Shown in pieces: positions 51,841 to 64,000 of a stretch of DNA of 64,000 bases. The position numbers and the translations under genes were made by a program. The DNA is from Desmodus rotundus (Eukaryota; Chordata; Mammalia; Chiroptera; Phyllostomidae): NCBI RefSeq assembly GCF_022682495.2, contig NC_071395.1, forward strand, positions 56,373,242-56,437,241, given 5' to 3'. The notes under the pieces were generated by a model. That model had not been told where the DNA came from, did no database searches, and saw only the letters and a list, made by a program, of their open reading frames with translations. Every line of letters starts with the position of its first letter. Position 1 is the stretch's first letter.

Positions 51841-54800
51841 GGGCTCCTCAACACCCCTTCTTGGACCTTAACTTCCCAGGTCCTCCTAGAGGCCACAGCG
51901 TTCCCAGCTCTAGCTGAGACTCAGACACTCTGGCTGCCCTGCCCCAGGCAGCCAGTCTGCCCAGCCACAGCAACCTCCCTGAGCCGGCACCCCCACTGGG
52001 ACCTGGAGGTAGTGGGGTGACCCAGAATCTCCCAGTACCCTGTGAACACCTACTGCAGGCCTCTTCCCCTTTATGCATCTCTTCCCGCTTTGCCCTTCTT
52101 ACAAGGGAAAAATACTCTCTCCTACACCGAAGTGCCTGCCTAAAAGAGTCCTTGCCTGCCCCACTGATTTATTCCACCCCTGGCAGGGAGGGGGAGTTCA
52201 GACTGCTCCGGTCCCTGGGCCTGAAGTCTGCCCAGACTGGTAGGACCAGCATGCTGACCCCATCATGCCTACTAGCCTCAGATGACAGGGCCAGTGCTGC
52301 TGTCCAGGGGCAGCCCCTGACAGTCCATGTGAGTTCTTTCACCCACAACCCGTATGTTATGCCAAAATAAAACAGCTTCCTCCTCTCCTGGCATTTGGGA
52401 CCCTGTGGGGCTGGGTTCGGGCCTGCCAGAGGCAGACAGCTCTTTGTTAAGGATTATTTTCAAAAGGGAAAACGTAGGCTGGTTTTTCCCTCAGGTGGTC
52501 AGTGATGGAGCTAGAGGACCTGTGTCCAAGTATCTTTTGGGGTTGTATTAACTCTTCCTGCCTGTCCTGCCACCCCACCAACCTCACCCTTGGGTCCAAC
52601 CTGTGGGTTCCCTTGAGCTTCTGCTGTTGACTGCTGGTCGTGAATGAGGTGAGATAAAAGAAGAGAGCAGATAACAGAACTGGCAAGCTGGCATGGCCAG
52701 ACTGCAGGGAGTAAGGAGCCCCAGGTCCCCCTATATGGATTCCAGATCAGTCCAGTCTCAGCATTGCCTGTCTGGACTCCTACAAGCATCCCTAGCAAGT
52801 CCTAGGTAAACAAGACCAGGCTTCTTTGTAGATATTCACTAGTGGATTCTGGATTGCCTGGAAAAAAGCACATCTTGGCTTAGGGCCTCAACTTCTCCGT
52901 CTGGAAAATGGCGGGGGGGGGTGGATAAATTCTTAGAACACTAGTTTGTACTGCAGGGGAGCCAATGAGGTTAGGATGTGGCTTTGAATATCCCCTGGGC
53001 ACAGTGTAGAAGGAGTCAATGGAATCCAGGAGGGTGCTCGCCCATCTAAGAGTGTTAACAGGATCACTAGCCATCCTGTACCCTGGTTGTACTTAGCTGA
53101 TACATCACTGGATAATGATTGTCTCTCTGTGGCCAAGCTGCCCCACAGGAAGCCAGCTTGAATCAGGGATGAGAGATGGTCTATTGTGTTGGGAGACAGA
53201 GGGCAGTAGGGAGCCTGCTTGCTGGCAGTGCCCATTCCCACCTCCACCACCACCCACAATGGACCTCTGATGCTGGGTAGGGAGAAGTTTGTTCTGCCCA
53301 CTTGCTGAAGGGAGAAAGTAGATGAAGACTGTTAAAGGTCATGAGGCAACAAGAAACACAACCCACAGCCTCCCCAGGGTGGGACCTTCTGTGGGGGCAG
53401 TGGGGTCAGAGGGCTCCCCAGGAGAGACTGTGAACTCCTCCGGAAAATACAAGAAGGCTCCCCAGGAGGGCTTATGAACAATAGTGATGTACTTTCACCC
53501 TAGACTGGAGTACAGGTCTGTGTCTTTGTGTATGTGCTTTGATGGGTGCAGGGGCCAAGTGGGAAGGTGATCTCAACTTCCTTGTGCAAAATATAGATGC
53601 TGATTGTTCTTGGGGAAGCCCCACACTGGGAATCGAGTTAGATTCCGGGGTCTGAAAGAATGTCAAAGGTGGTACCTGCTCTACATCTAAGGACCTTCTC
53701 TATGTGGTGAAATGAGCTGGCAACAGTAGTGCACACTGATCGGGCCCATGCCACATGCTAGGCCCTATGCCAGGAACTATTTGCATAGTATCTCATTTAA
53801 TCCTCCAGACAACCTGGAGGTACTAAGATTCTGGCACCATGCCTTTACCATCACATCCTCCTGTGTGGAAGCACGAGACAGAATTATGTATGGCATGCTG
53901 CTGTGGGAGCACAGGAAAGGGCCGTGTGCATTTCTGGGGTGTCAGGGAAGGTGGAGCAGGGATGATATATGGATTGTTCCAGGCAGTCAGAGTGCTTGGA
54001 CAGAGGCCCAGCAAGCAGGAGCAAGCTTGGTAAATTCAGGGAAGCGTGCCTCTTTGGTGAGCCTCATCCCATAAGCCTTCATGTTTCAAAGGCAATTCAC
54101 AGGGCACACACCAGGACACTCCCTGGTCATAGCGATCCATAGTTGGCAGAACTCAGAAAGGCAACAAACCCCACCAACCAGGTCATTCTGCAGTACACAT
54201 ACTCTAGGAGCCAAATGGAGACAGTGGAAGGAAGGGGGTTAGTTAGAAGAATTAACTCACCGGAGCTAGGAAGAGATTGACTCACTACGCTTCTCTATCA
54301 CTTCTCAGTGCACTGGATGTGTTGGTGAGATTGTTTTATTGGTGTGTGTTTCTCACAACAGCCGGTGAACCCCACAAGGGCAGGGCGCATAGCTGCTCAC
54401 AGTTGAATCTAGGGCACATAGGAGATGCTCAGTAAATACTCGGTTGGTTTTAGAAGCTGAGTCTTCTCTACTCATTTGCTTTTGAAAAAGGGCCTGGAGC
54501 TCTTCTGCAGAAAGAGGTCCATCCGTCAGCCTTGGAGAGTTTCCAAAGGGAGGGCAGATCCCCCTCCTCACCACACCAGTGAGCCTTTGTAGCAGGAATA
54601 CCATTTTGGCCTTGAAGAGCCGAGAACCTTCGCAAGATGGTGCTTCTTTTATTCATCTGTCCCTGGAAGGCTTATGAATGCTTTACATTTTTTCCTTTGT
54701 TATTCTCAGGGACCCTAGATGTTAAGAAAATGAGAGATTTGCTAGGAATGAATCTATTTTGGGGACAGAAAGTAAGCTGGTGACAATACAGAGTAGTAAA

Positions 54801-55175
54801 TACATTTTTTTTTTCTTTTTTTAGGTCAGAAGGGACTCCACAGGTTGTAATGGTCCCCTCCTCAGATTTTAGCCTAATGGTATTTGCTGCTGTTACAACT
54901 ATTATCAACAACAATTATTATAGTTTTACTGAGTTTAATGTTTAAACACAGTCACCACATAGGGCCTAGGCCTACTGAGGAGGGGAGGTTTGTTTATTGA
55001 TTCACAAACATTGGGTGCCTGACAGCACAGTAGATGCCTTGATCCAGTAATAGGCTGGACAGACCCTGTTCTCATGGAACTTTCTCCCCAGCAGGAATAA
55101 ACATCATGGGCCAGCTCCTGTCTCAATCACTTCACTGATTTTTGCTTAGGTATTCCAACAATACCTGTGAAGTAG

Positions 55176-55345
55176 CCCTGGCCAGGTAGCTAGGTTGGTT
55201 AGAGCATCACCCCAATACTCCAAGGTTGCGGGTTTGATCTTCCGTCAGGGCACATATAAGAATCAACCAGTAAATGCATAAAAAAAATGGAACAACAAAG
55301 TGATGTTTCTCTCACTCTCAAATCAATTTTTTTTTAATTTTTAAA
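55176..55345 (+). mobile_element. VES-type SINE, plus strand
   Basis: CCCTGGCCAGGTAGCTAGGTTGG head, GGGTTTGATCTTCCGTCAGGG box, CT-rich body and T/A tail. Flanking duplication ACCTGTGAAGTAG (55163-55175) versus ACCTGTGAAATAG (55346-55358). Confidence 0.82.
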
Positions 55346-56169
55346 ACCTGTGAAATAGTTGCTATTATTAGATCTGTTTCCAGATGAAGAAACTGAGGCA
55401 AAGTACATCGTATCCAAGATCACAGATAGAAAGTGGTAGAGGAAGGATTTGAACCCTGGCAACTGGCTCTGAAGTTCTCACAGGAAGCCAGGAGGTCTGG
55501 GATCAGTTAGCCATATACACAGCCATGATACATGGATGTGGAAACATCCAGGGTAACATGAAGGAGCAGCTAGAACTGGAGACAAGAGGGCAGGTAGTGA
55601 CCTCTGAATTCTAACGGCTGTCCTTATTACCCCAGGGGCAGCTGGCCCATCAGTTGCCTACTCATTGACAAAAAAAAAATTACCTGAGATACCAGGCCAT
55701 TTTCCCCAGAGTTGGAGCCAGGCAGGGCTATGGTGGTCTGCTGGGCAAATAGGGTCAGCTGGCATCTTTTGAGGCTTCAGATTCAGAAATGATTCTGTGT
55801 CCCCATAATCATTAGAGGTGGAGGATCAGAAGCCAGGGGAAAGGGACGAAGGAGCCAGAATTAAAGGAAACTTTAGGGCCTTTATTCTTGCCTCTGAAAA
55901 TACCAAACTCTGAAAGATGGCTCTTACACGCTCTCCCTGTCCACTACACTCAGTGCCTCACATATATTATTTCTAAAGTAAAAGAAGGCAGAGAGACTGG
56001 CAGCACAGCGGATCATTGCAGGGCGAACCCATGAGTCAGAAATCCAAGTTTGAATTTTTCATCCCCTATAGCCTAGCTGAGGGACCCTCTGAGTGACCTT
56101 CTGCTCAAGGTAACACCTTTCATTATGTTAGAACTATTCTCTACTTTTCTGTCTACACTGATGTAGAAT

Positions 56170-56600
56170 CACTTTTTTATGTTTAAAATAGACTTTATTT
56201 TTTAGAACGGTTTTAGATTTACAGAAAAACTGAGAAGACAGTACAGAGTTCCTGCAGACCCCACAACCAATAACATCCCAGGTTAGTCTAGTACCTTTAT
56301 TATAATATGGGCCAACATAGATATATTATCATTAACTACAGCCCACACTTTATTTATATCTCCTTAGTTTTTCCCTAATATCCTTTTTCTGTTCCAGGAC
56401 CCCATCCTGAATTCCACGTGACATTTCATCATCCAACTGCTTAGGCTCCTCTTGGCTGGAACAGTTTCTCAGACTTTCCTTGTTTTTGATGACCTTGACA
56501 GTTTTGAGGAGGACTGGTCAGGAACTTTCTAAAATTCTGTATTTGTCACACATTTTTCTCATAGTTAAATTGGAGTGATGTGTTTTGGGGAGAAAGACAC
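56170..56600. mobile_element. Old LINE-1 fragment
   Basis: Phrases such as TTTTAGAACGGTTTTAGATTTACAG, GCAGACCCCACAACC and AGTACCTTTATTATAATATGGGCC are familiar from L1M-type elements. No frame remains. Family and orientation are not assigned. Confidence 0.5.
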
Positions 56601-57484
56601 AGGGGTGAAGTGCCCTTCTCATCCTATCAAGGACACATGCTCTCAACATGACTTACTACTGTCGATGTTGACCTTGATCACCTGGCGGAGCAGCACAGAA
56701 ATTTTTGTCTTCATTTATTTAGCAGACGTTTATTGAGCACCTAACTAAATGCCAGATGCTGCATTATAGTCTTGGAGTAGAAAATTTAAAAAACAGACCC
56801 TTGCACTAAGAATGTTCATGACTCAGTAGAGCAGGCAGGCATGTGCAGAAGTATATAACTGCCAGAGAATATGTCTTGGGCTGGGGTGTAGGGGATAGGT
56901 ATTTTCAGAGAGAGAGAGAGAGAGAAGTAAGCCAGGATACTGGCAGCAGGGTGCTGACAGGAAAGATTTCACAGAAAAAAAACCTCAAACCAAGTCTTGA
57001 AGAATGCCTTTCCAAGCAGAGACAATAGCATGTGCAAAGACAGGTGGGAAGAAGGAGGTGCTCCAGATGGGCTGAGTGTAGAGGAACGAGGAGGTGAGGC
57101 TGGCAGGGCTGTGTGCACAGTGCAAAAATGTTTGAGCTCCATGTCATAGTAGGGAGTGGCCAAAGGGTTTGGAGCAAGCATCAGGAGGGTGCCAAGGCTA
57201 GCCTGGGCCAATAGATGGCAGCATCATGGGCTCAGGAAGGGCCACCTGTGGCAGGAGGAGGGGCTGGCTTTAGTCAGGAGAGAGGTAACTTGGAGGAAAG
57301 TCTCCCCACTGGGGGCAAGGAGGGTTTTCCTAAAATGCAAGCCCAGTAGGGTTTCTGCCTTCTCCCACAAGGCCCTGTGGGGTTCTGGCCGCTGCAGAAC
57401 TGTGTAGTCACTTTCACTTCTGGAGTTGCAGCCACACTTCCCCACTGCTTCTGTACCAGCTTCCTCTGCCAGCCTGCCCCATCC

Positions 57485-58070
57485 CTTACCTTCTCTTAAC
57501 TGAGATATATATAATTCACATAACATAAAACTCACCCTTTTAAAGTGAACACTTCAGTGGTTCTTAGTATATCCACAAAGTTGTGCAACCACCATCACTA
57601 ATTCCAGAACACTTCATTACCCCAAAAAGAAATCCCATTAGCAGTTTCTCCCCCATTCCTCCCACTGCCCCGCCCCCAAGCTTCTGGGCATTTCATGTAG
57701 ATGGAATCATGTCATTTGTGGTCTTTTGTGTCTGGCTTCTTTCACTGTGAATCATGTCTTCAAGGTTCTTGCATGTTGTAGAACATATCAGAGCTTCCTT
57801 ATTAATGCCTGAATAATATTCTATTATATGGATGGACCCCATTTTGTGTATCCGTTCATCCATCTATGGACATTTGGGTTGTTTCCACTTGTTGCCTCTT
57901 GTGAATAATGCTGCTGTGAACAGTCGTGTACAAATTTTCGTGTGGATGTGTGTCTTCCATTCTCTTGGGTAGACACCTAGGAGTAGAATTGCTAGGTCAT
58001 GTGGTAACTTGATCGAACTTTTTGAGGAAACACCAGACTGTTTTCCACTCTGCCTTCTTTTATTCCGAGT
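57485..58070. mobile_element. Old LINE-1 3'-region fragment
   Basis: Contains TATAATTCACATAACATAAAACTCACCC, ATGGAATCATGTCATTTGTGG, TTTCACTGTGAATCATG and GGTTGTTTCCACTTGTTGCC-like text, the most recognisable phrase set of old mammalian L1 3' regions. It lies immediately upstream of the HAL1 insertion. Confidence 0.6.
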
Positions 58071-58443
58071 ACTTGTCTAATCGTAGTCGAAAGTTTGGAT
58101 GACCATTTGTTGGTCTCTTCCCATGTATGCTCTGGGTGAGCAGGGGTTGTCTCTCTGCCCACTAGCCTTTAGTCCTCAGCCTGGTACCTAACGCCTGGCA
58201 GGCACCCAATAAATATTGGTGGGTGGGCAGGTTGGTTCAATTCCTCAAATATTTCTTGACTCTTAGGTTGTACCAGCTTCAGCAGGAACCTAGACAATGG
58301 TGATTCCTGCCCTGGCCAGGGGTCTGATAGAGATGTTCGAGAGCCAGTGGGTGATCTTGGCTGGTGCTCAGGAGAAAGGGAAAGCTGAGGACAGAGGTGT
58401 CATAATCTCTGATATATATTTGGTCATTTAAGACATGAGAGTG

Positions 58444-60366
58444 CAACCAAGATGGCGGCGTAGGTAGACACACTGTGCCTCCTCGCACAACCAAAACTGA
58501 CAGAAAATCGAACAGCAAGGATGTCCGACACCAAGTAGATAAAAAATAAACATTTGTCCAGACCGGTAGGAGGGGCGGAGACGGGCAGCCGGGTCGGAGA
58601 GGACTCACGTTGCGGTGGCAAGACGGAGACTGGTGGAGCCTGCGGCCCCACATTCGTGCACAGATAAACCGAGAGGACCGGACTCAGAGTGGTGGAGAAT
58701 GCGGCAGGCAGAGCTGCGGGTAGCACCCCGCGGCCCCACATTAGCACATAGATAAACCAGGAAGAACAGCGGGGTAGCTCCAGCGCAGCGAAATAAAGCC
58801 TCAAACCTCCAAGTGAAAACAGCAATGGGGGTTGGGACAGCAGCAGGAGAAACTCCCAGCCTCACAGGAGAGGTAGTTGGAGAGACCCACAGGGGCCTAG
58901 AGTGTGCACAAGCCCACCCACTCGGGAACCAGCACCAGAGGGGCCCAATTTGATTGTGGGTAGCAGAGGGAGTGACTAAAATCTGGCAGAGAGTGGAGCA
59001 GGCGCCATTGCTCCCTCTTGGCCCCCCCCCCACGTACAGCGTCACAGGGCAGCAACCAGCATTACCCCACCCCAGGGAACACCTAAAGCTCCGCCCCTTT
59101 AACAGAAGCACCAAGACAAAAAAAATGGCCCAAATGACAGAACACTTCAAAGCTCCAGAAATAATTCAATTAAGCAGCGAACAGATAGCCAACCTATCAG
59201 ATGCACAGTTCAAAACACTGGTAATCAAGAAACTCACAGAATTGGTTGAATTTGATCAAAAACTAGATGAAAAAATGAAGGCTATGCTAAGAGAAGCAAA
59301 GGAAAATGTACAGGGAACTAATAGTGAGGCAAAGGAAACTGGGACTCAAATCACTGGTGTGGATGAGAAGGAAGAAAGAAACATCTAACCAGAAAAGAAT
59401 GAAGAAACAAGAATTCAGAAAAATGAGGAGAGGCTTAGGAACCTCCAGGACATCTTGAAACGTTCCAACATCCGAATTACAGGGGTGCCAGAAGGAGAAG
59501 AGGAAGAGCAAAAAATTGAAAACTTATTTGAACAAATAATGAAGGAGAACTTCCCCAGTCTGGCAACGGAAATGGACTTCCAGGAAGTCCAGGAAACTCA
59601 GAGAGTCCCAAAGAAGCTGGACCCAAGGAGGAACACACCAAGGCACATCATAATTACATTACCCAAGATGAAACAGAAGGAGAGAATCTTAGAAGCAGCA
59701 AGAGAAAAGGACACAGTTACCTACAAAGGGGTTCCCATAAGACTGTCAGCTGATTTCTCCAAAGAGACCTTACAGGCAAGAAGGGGCTGGCAAGAAGTAT
59801 TCCAAGTCATGAAAGGCAAGGACCTACATCCAAGATTACTGTATCCAGCAAAGCTGTCATTTAGAATGGAAGGGCAGATAAAGTGCTTCTCAGATAAGGT
59901 CAAGTTCAAGGAGTTCATCATCACCAAGCCCTTATTATATGAAATGTTAAAGGGACTTATCTAAGAAAAAGAAGATAAAAAATATGAACAGTAAAAATGA
60001 CAGCAAACTCACAGTTATTAACAACCACACCTAAAACAAAAACAAAAGCAAACTAAGCAAACAACTAGAACAGGAACAGAACCACAGAAATGGAGCTCAC
60101 ATGGAGGGTTGTCAACAGGGGAGTGGGAGGGGGAGCGGGGGGGAAGGTACAGAGAATAAGTAGCATAGATGATAGGTGGAAAATAGACAGGGGGAGGGTA
60201 AGAATAGTATAGGAAATTTAGAAGCCAAAGAACTTATAAGTATGACCCATGGACATGAACTATAGGGGGGGAATGTGGGAGGGATGGGGTATGCAGGATG
60301 GAGTGGAGTGGGAGGGGGGAATGAGACAACTGTAATAGCATAATCAATAAATAAATTTTTTTAAAA
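58444..60366 (+). mobile_element. HAL1-type half-LINE (ORF1 only), plus strand, full length
   Basis: Starts CAACCAAGATGGCGGCGTAGG, has a 5' UTR of about 680 bases, an L1 ORF1-like frame (ATG 59125 to TAA at 59962-59964) and a 3' UTR ending AATAGCATAATCAATAAATAAA plus A-rich tail. There is no ORF2. Perfect 14-bp target-site duplication AAGACATGAGAGTG at 58430-58443 and 60367-60380. The frame is about 279 codons and is interrupted only by one in-frame TAA at 59386-59388. An acidic/Gln-rich coiled-coil-like N-terminal part and the conserved L1 ORF1 C-terminal part (VPEGEEE, FPSLA, KDLHPRLLYPAKLSF) are both visible. Confidence 0.88.
59125..59964 (+). pseudogene. HAL1 ORF1 (L1 ORF1p-like RNA-binding protein), one nonsense codon
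   Basis: L1 ORF1 proteins are trimeric nucleic-acid chaperones. Here residues 1-87 read on to a TAA at 59386, and the same frame continues without another stop to 59964. The frame is therefore intact but for a single nonsense codon, which points to a relatively young copy. It lies within the EVI5L intron in the same orientation as the gene. Confidence 0.8.
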
Positions 60367-62099
60367 AAGACATGAGAGTGAAATCACCAAGGGCATCAAG
60401 GGCCAAGGCAAAGCCTACAGAGAAACAGGCACCATATGGGAGGCTGAGAAGCCCTGGGCAGAGAAGCAGGAGAGTCAAGAGCCTAGCCTCTTGGAAACTA
60501 GATGGGAGAAAACTTCAAGGAGGAGGCACGACTGACAGTGTCCCAATGCCCCTGAGAAGGAAAGAGAGAAGAAGGAGGGGGAGATGTCCAGCATCTGGAC
60601 TTTGCCCTCATGTCCGTCCCCCCCAGCTCACAAGCAGAGTCTCTTCCCACCCTCTTTCTTGGCTCAGCTTCCTAAACCATGGGCAACCCTATGAGGGTGA
60701 GGTGGATGGTAGTATCAGCAGGAGCCGAGTTAGGTGGCCCATGGCCTACCCTGCAGGAACCAGGATCCTCCTTCAGGTGGCTGAGGTAGAGCAGAGGGAA
60801 AGGGCTTTGAAGTTAGGGATGTTGAGAGGCTAGGATCCCAGACTAAGAGGGGTCCTGTGTGTGGACTTTAGAGGCGTAGCCCCTCAGCCCTGGAGGAGAG
60901 CCGCCTGTCTCTGCATCTCTGCATCTCTGTGCCCGTCCAGCCAGGAGGGGATGGTGAGCGCCCTGTGGAGTTGTGTTCTCATCACCTTGTTCAACTCCAT
61001 TTCCCATGCCTAGAACAGCACCTGGCCCCCAGTAAGTGCCAGGGAAGAAATGGTTGTGCCAGTAAGAGTCATGGCACTCTGGAGAGGGAGGCGGGACTAC
61101 CCACAAAGCTAGGACGGCAGCAAACAGTGTCTATCTCAATCTACTTGATTCGGAGGACGGCGAGGTGTAGAAAGAATGCATGGGTGTCTATGGGTGTGAG
61201 ATGGTGTGTATGTGTGAATGTATATGAGTGTGTGTCTGCCTGTATGATTGTGTGTGGGTGTGTGTACACCCATCAGAATATGGCTTCTAAGGCAAAGCAG
61301 TGGTTATAGGGTGTCTGGGGGTGGGTCAAGAGAAAGTTCCTGAGGGATCAGAAGTTTCTTCCTGTCAGACTGCAAATTTCAGCCCTGTGCATTGAGTCAA
61401 TTTTATATCCTGAATGAAATATACATTACTATATGATAAATAACTGAACATACTTTGCTTAGCTGATGGCTCCTGTTTTTTCGTGGAGGGTTTGGGTTTT
61501 TTTTTTATTTGTTTGTTTGTTTTTACCAGAAACTCAGAACTGAACCATTCTCTCGTGCACTTTAGGGAGGGGGTGTGCCAGTGTGCTCTAAGGCTTGGAT
61601 CCTCTGGTCTCAGCAAGGAGAAAGTGGTCCCAGGTCATGACCCTCGCCACATGTGAGCTCTTTCTCTGAGGCCCCAAATCCAGCTGTGCTTCTTAGGTGC
61701 TGATCCTCACCTCCCAATCTCTCAACCCTGAAGCTGGGAAACCCATGAGGCCTTTCCAGCCCTTCCCCACCCAGAGAGATCCTTCCAGATCAGCACTTCT
61801 TGTCCACAAACTTTTTTGACTCTACAGGAGGACCTGGAGCAGCCCGCACTGTCCCTCTCTTAGGAATTATTAACTCCTGGCTAGGTGGTGCAATGGCTTG
61901 ATTTTGGAACAGGTTGTCCCTGGCCGGCTAGGCAATGAGATGGAAAGATGGAAAGGTCTTCTGCTCCTGCCAGGAGCCACCACCTAGAGTTTGTACCACT
62001 CACCAAAAGCCAGAGCCCTTGGCACCCCACAGACTAGGAGAGCCCTCAGGAGCCAGAGACAGAACCAGTGACCCTGGGAAGGGAGCGTTCTGGACCCCG

Positions 62100-62117
62100 C
62101 CCCCCCCCCCCCCCCCC
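62100..62117 (+). repeat. C18 homopolymer
   Basis: Eighteen consecutive C in EVI5L intron 1 (G-run on the minus strand). Such runs are error-prone in sequencing and may form G-quadruplex-like structure on the opposite strand. Confidence 0.9.
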
Positions 62118-63728
62118 GTGAGGTGAAAGACAAATGACACCCTACCGTGACAGGGCAGCATGAGGAAAGGAGGCCAGAATCAAGTGTGTGGCCAGTGTCA
62201 AGTCCAGCCAGCTCTTGGGTATTGGCTGAGAACAAAGTCCAAGCTGCAGGAAGGTGCCTAGTGATCTGAGGTGGCAAGGCAGGTATGAAGGGGTCTGGTC
62301 TCATCCTGTCACTATCCCCCTGCTCCTAGAGGACCAGTTTCTCCCTCTTCAGGGACTGGGCATGGGCCCCTATGCAGGCTGAGCTATCAGAGCCAGGTCA
62401 GGGGGGTCCAAGGGCACATGGTGGACTCCTGGTACAGAGCATGCAGGGGAAGTGGTAGGCATAAGAAGCCTCCCACAGTGGTCGTGGGTGGGAGCAGGAC
62501 TTTCTCCCTGCTTCTATGACCCTGGGGTTTCCAATCTTCTTAGACCCTTTGTGCTAACCTAGGCTCACCAGAAGCAGCATGGCTGAGTAGAAGGAACACC
62601 ATCCCCAGCTCCTACTGGCCTTCCCTTTCCTAGCAGTTCCTGACCCCTAGAAGCTCCCACAAGGGAATGCCAACCCCTGCAGGTATCCCTGGCAAAGCAG
62701 AGCCCCAGAGCCCTGGCTAGCCCTCAGCCCTGGCCCCAGGATGGATAGCAATGGCTGATGTTTGTGGAGTAACCACTAAGTATCAGGCACTGTTCTCACA
62801 CGTCTCCTGCAGTAGCATGCTCAGTTCTCACAGTTACTGTGTGAGGTCACTGGAGACTCAGAGAAGCCAAGTGCCTGGCTCAAGGCCATACTGCTGGTTG
62901 AGGGGGTGCCACGCCTTAGGCACAGGTCTGCCTGAGTCTGGAGCCTTAGCTTTAGGAATGGTGCCGAGCTGCCTCTCATGGAAGGCAACTGGCAGAAGGA
63001 GAGAGACCAATGTCCTTGGAGCCCCCCAGGAGGGCAGGGCCAGACCACCCCCAGGAAGAACAGGGCTAACACCTGCCAGACACATGGGAGGCCAAGATCA
63101 GGATGCTGGTCAGAGCCTATAGCTCTCACTCCGTGTCTGCCAGGGTATAGGTGCCCAGCACTTTGATGTGTCCCTGGCTTCCCAGCCCAAGAGGAGTCCA
63201 CTCTTCTGGCAATTGGCTGCACCAGACAATTAACAGTAGAGAATAACTGCTTCTGACTGTGCCAGCAGGCCACTTTGGTTGATGAGACAGGGAAGGTCAG
63301 ATGCTGAGACAGGCCTCCCAGGACAGGCCACAGTAGGGGACAGGCAACAAGGCTGTCAGGAAGGGCCACCAAAGCAAAGGCTGCTATATCTCAAGGCCCC
63401 AGCAGGAGTCCTGAGTGACTGGAGCCTCGGCCTTAATGCCCTTGGACAGCATGACAGCTTGGACCCTGTCCTAACGTCTCTGTCCAGGCATCTGGAGGAC
63501 ACAGGCAGGAGTCCCGGTAGCCAGCATCTTAAGTAAAAGGTGCTGGTGCAGCTGTCAGCTGGGCTGGGATGTGTGGGAACGAGGGGTGCACCAAGTGTAC
63601 AAACCAGAAGTGGGAGCCCAGAGTGAGGAAATGTTCATGGGTGAGCAGCAGGCTCAGCAGCCTAGAGCTGGCAGGATGGGGTGGAGACACTACCCGGTGC
63701 TGACCATGTGTGTGTCTCCGGCCCCCAG

Positions 63729-63775
63729 ACAGAGCTGTGACCTGGCGCTGCTTGCAGCTGATGAGCCTGCCCACC
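63729..63775 (+). other. EVI5L: EVI5L 5' UTR part of exon 2
   Basis: From the acceptor CCCCCAG (63728) to the Kozak CCCACC before ATG at 63776. It contains the stop of the junction-spanning upstream frame (TGA 63738-63740). An in-frame upstream ATG at 63761 would add five residues (MSLPT); the downstream ATG is preferred because it matches the family N-terminus and has the better context. Confidence 0.7.
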
Positions 63776-63912
63776 ATGGCAAGCCCCACTCTGAGCCCCG
63801 ACTCCTCATCCCAGGAAGCCCTGTCAGCCCCCACCTGCTCCCCCACTTCTGACTCTGAGAACCTCAGCCCTGATGAGCTGGAGCTGCTGGCCAAGCTAGA
63901 AGAACAAAACCG
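63776..63912 (+). CDS. EVI5L: EVI5L first coding exon (N-terminus of an EVI5-like TBC Rab-GAP), partial
   Basis: The exon encodes 45 residues plus two bases, from MASPTLSPDSS to LLAKLEEQN, and ends AACCG/GTGAGT (donor at 63913). The Ser/Pro-rich start followed by SPDELELLAKLEEQN is recognised as EVI5L, which has a TBC GTPase-activating domain and a C-terminal coiled coil and acts on Rab GTPases in membrane traffic. Those later domains lie beyond the window. The split codon CG/N would give Arg (EEQNR), as in the family. Neighbours: its promoter is 13 kb upstream and MYO1F precedes it on the same strand across the gap. Confidence 0.9.
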
Positions 63913-64000
63913 GTGAGTTGGAGCCTGGAGATGGACGAGGGGGTGCGGGGTACAGCCTGGGCCGCAAACAGCAGTTTCTAAGTGTGGCCTTGGGCAAAGT

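Larger units (their letters stand above)
50797..63728 (+). other. EVI5L intron 1 (12.9 kb)
   Basis: From donor GTAGGG to acceptor CCGGCCCCCAG. Contents: CA-rich tracts (51440-51470, 51600-51840), VES SINE (55176-55345), old L1 fragments (56170-56600, 57485-58070), a HAL1-type element (58444-60366), TG-rich tract (61190-61270), a C18 run (62100-62117) and MIR-like relics (53740-53830, 62740-62920). No other gene is supported; 52.0-55.1 kb shows nothing I recognise. Confidence 0.6.

Noticed and set aside
58424..59150. Antisense frames of 133 and 181 codons
   Set aside because: They are the antisense of the HAL1 5' UTR; the GC-rich leader is open by chance.

Overview
This is mammalian genomic DNA: intron-rich genes with GT-AG splice sites, MIR and old LINE-1 relics, and short tRNA-derived SINEs of the bat-specific VES type (tRNA-like head with GTGGCTCAGT and a GGTTCAATCC-type B box, then a CT-rich tail). 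Two ORF1-only half-LINE (HAL1-type) elements and a small hAT-like MITE also fit a yangochiropteran (for example vespertilionid or phyllostomid) bat. It is not a prokaryotic or viral window.

Three protein-coding genes lie on the + strand. (1) ADAMTS10, complete in its coding part: 24 coding exons from the ATG at 3498 to the TAG at 17591-17593, 1103 codons plus stop, with a poly(A) signal at 18222. It encodes a secreted zinc metalloprotease linked to fibrillin microfibrils. (2) MYO1F, a leukocyte class-I myosin. Its initiator exon ends in ATG at 19699-19701, an 8.5-kb first intron follows, and 23 further coding exons run from 28190 to 49816. The motor, IQ motif and TH1 region are present, but the sequence enters a 240-base run of N at 49926 before the TH2/SH3 tail. 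(3) EVI5L, a Rab-GAP of the EVI5 family: a CpG-rich promoter and probable non-coding exon 1 near 50.6-50.8 kb, a 12.9-kb intron, and the first coding exon at 63729-63912. It continues beyond the window.

Most of the remaining sequence is introns and intergenic DNA holding transposon copies and degenerate minisatellites, plus an antisense processed pseudogene of UBA52 inside a MYO1F intron. The most notable point is the junction at the N gap. MYO1F's last exons (about 175 residues, including the SH3 domain) are absent, and EVI5L, which from memory is about 0.6 Mb away in human, begins at once on the same strand. One inversion with a breakpoint inside MYO1F, or a scaffold misjoin, would each explain it.

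The exon structures were worked out by hand from splice consensus, reading-phase continuity and recognition of the proteins. Repeat family names are pattern recognition, not the result of a search. I found no evidence of a novel multi-gene system.
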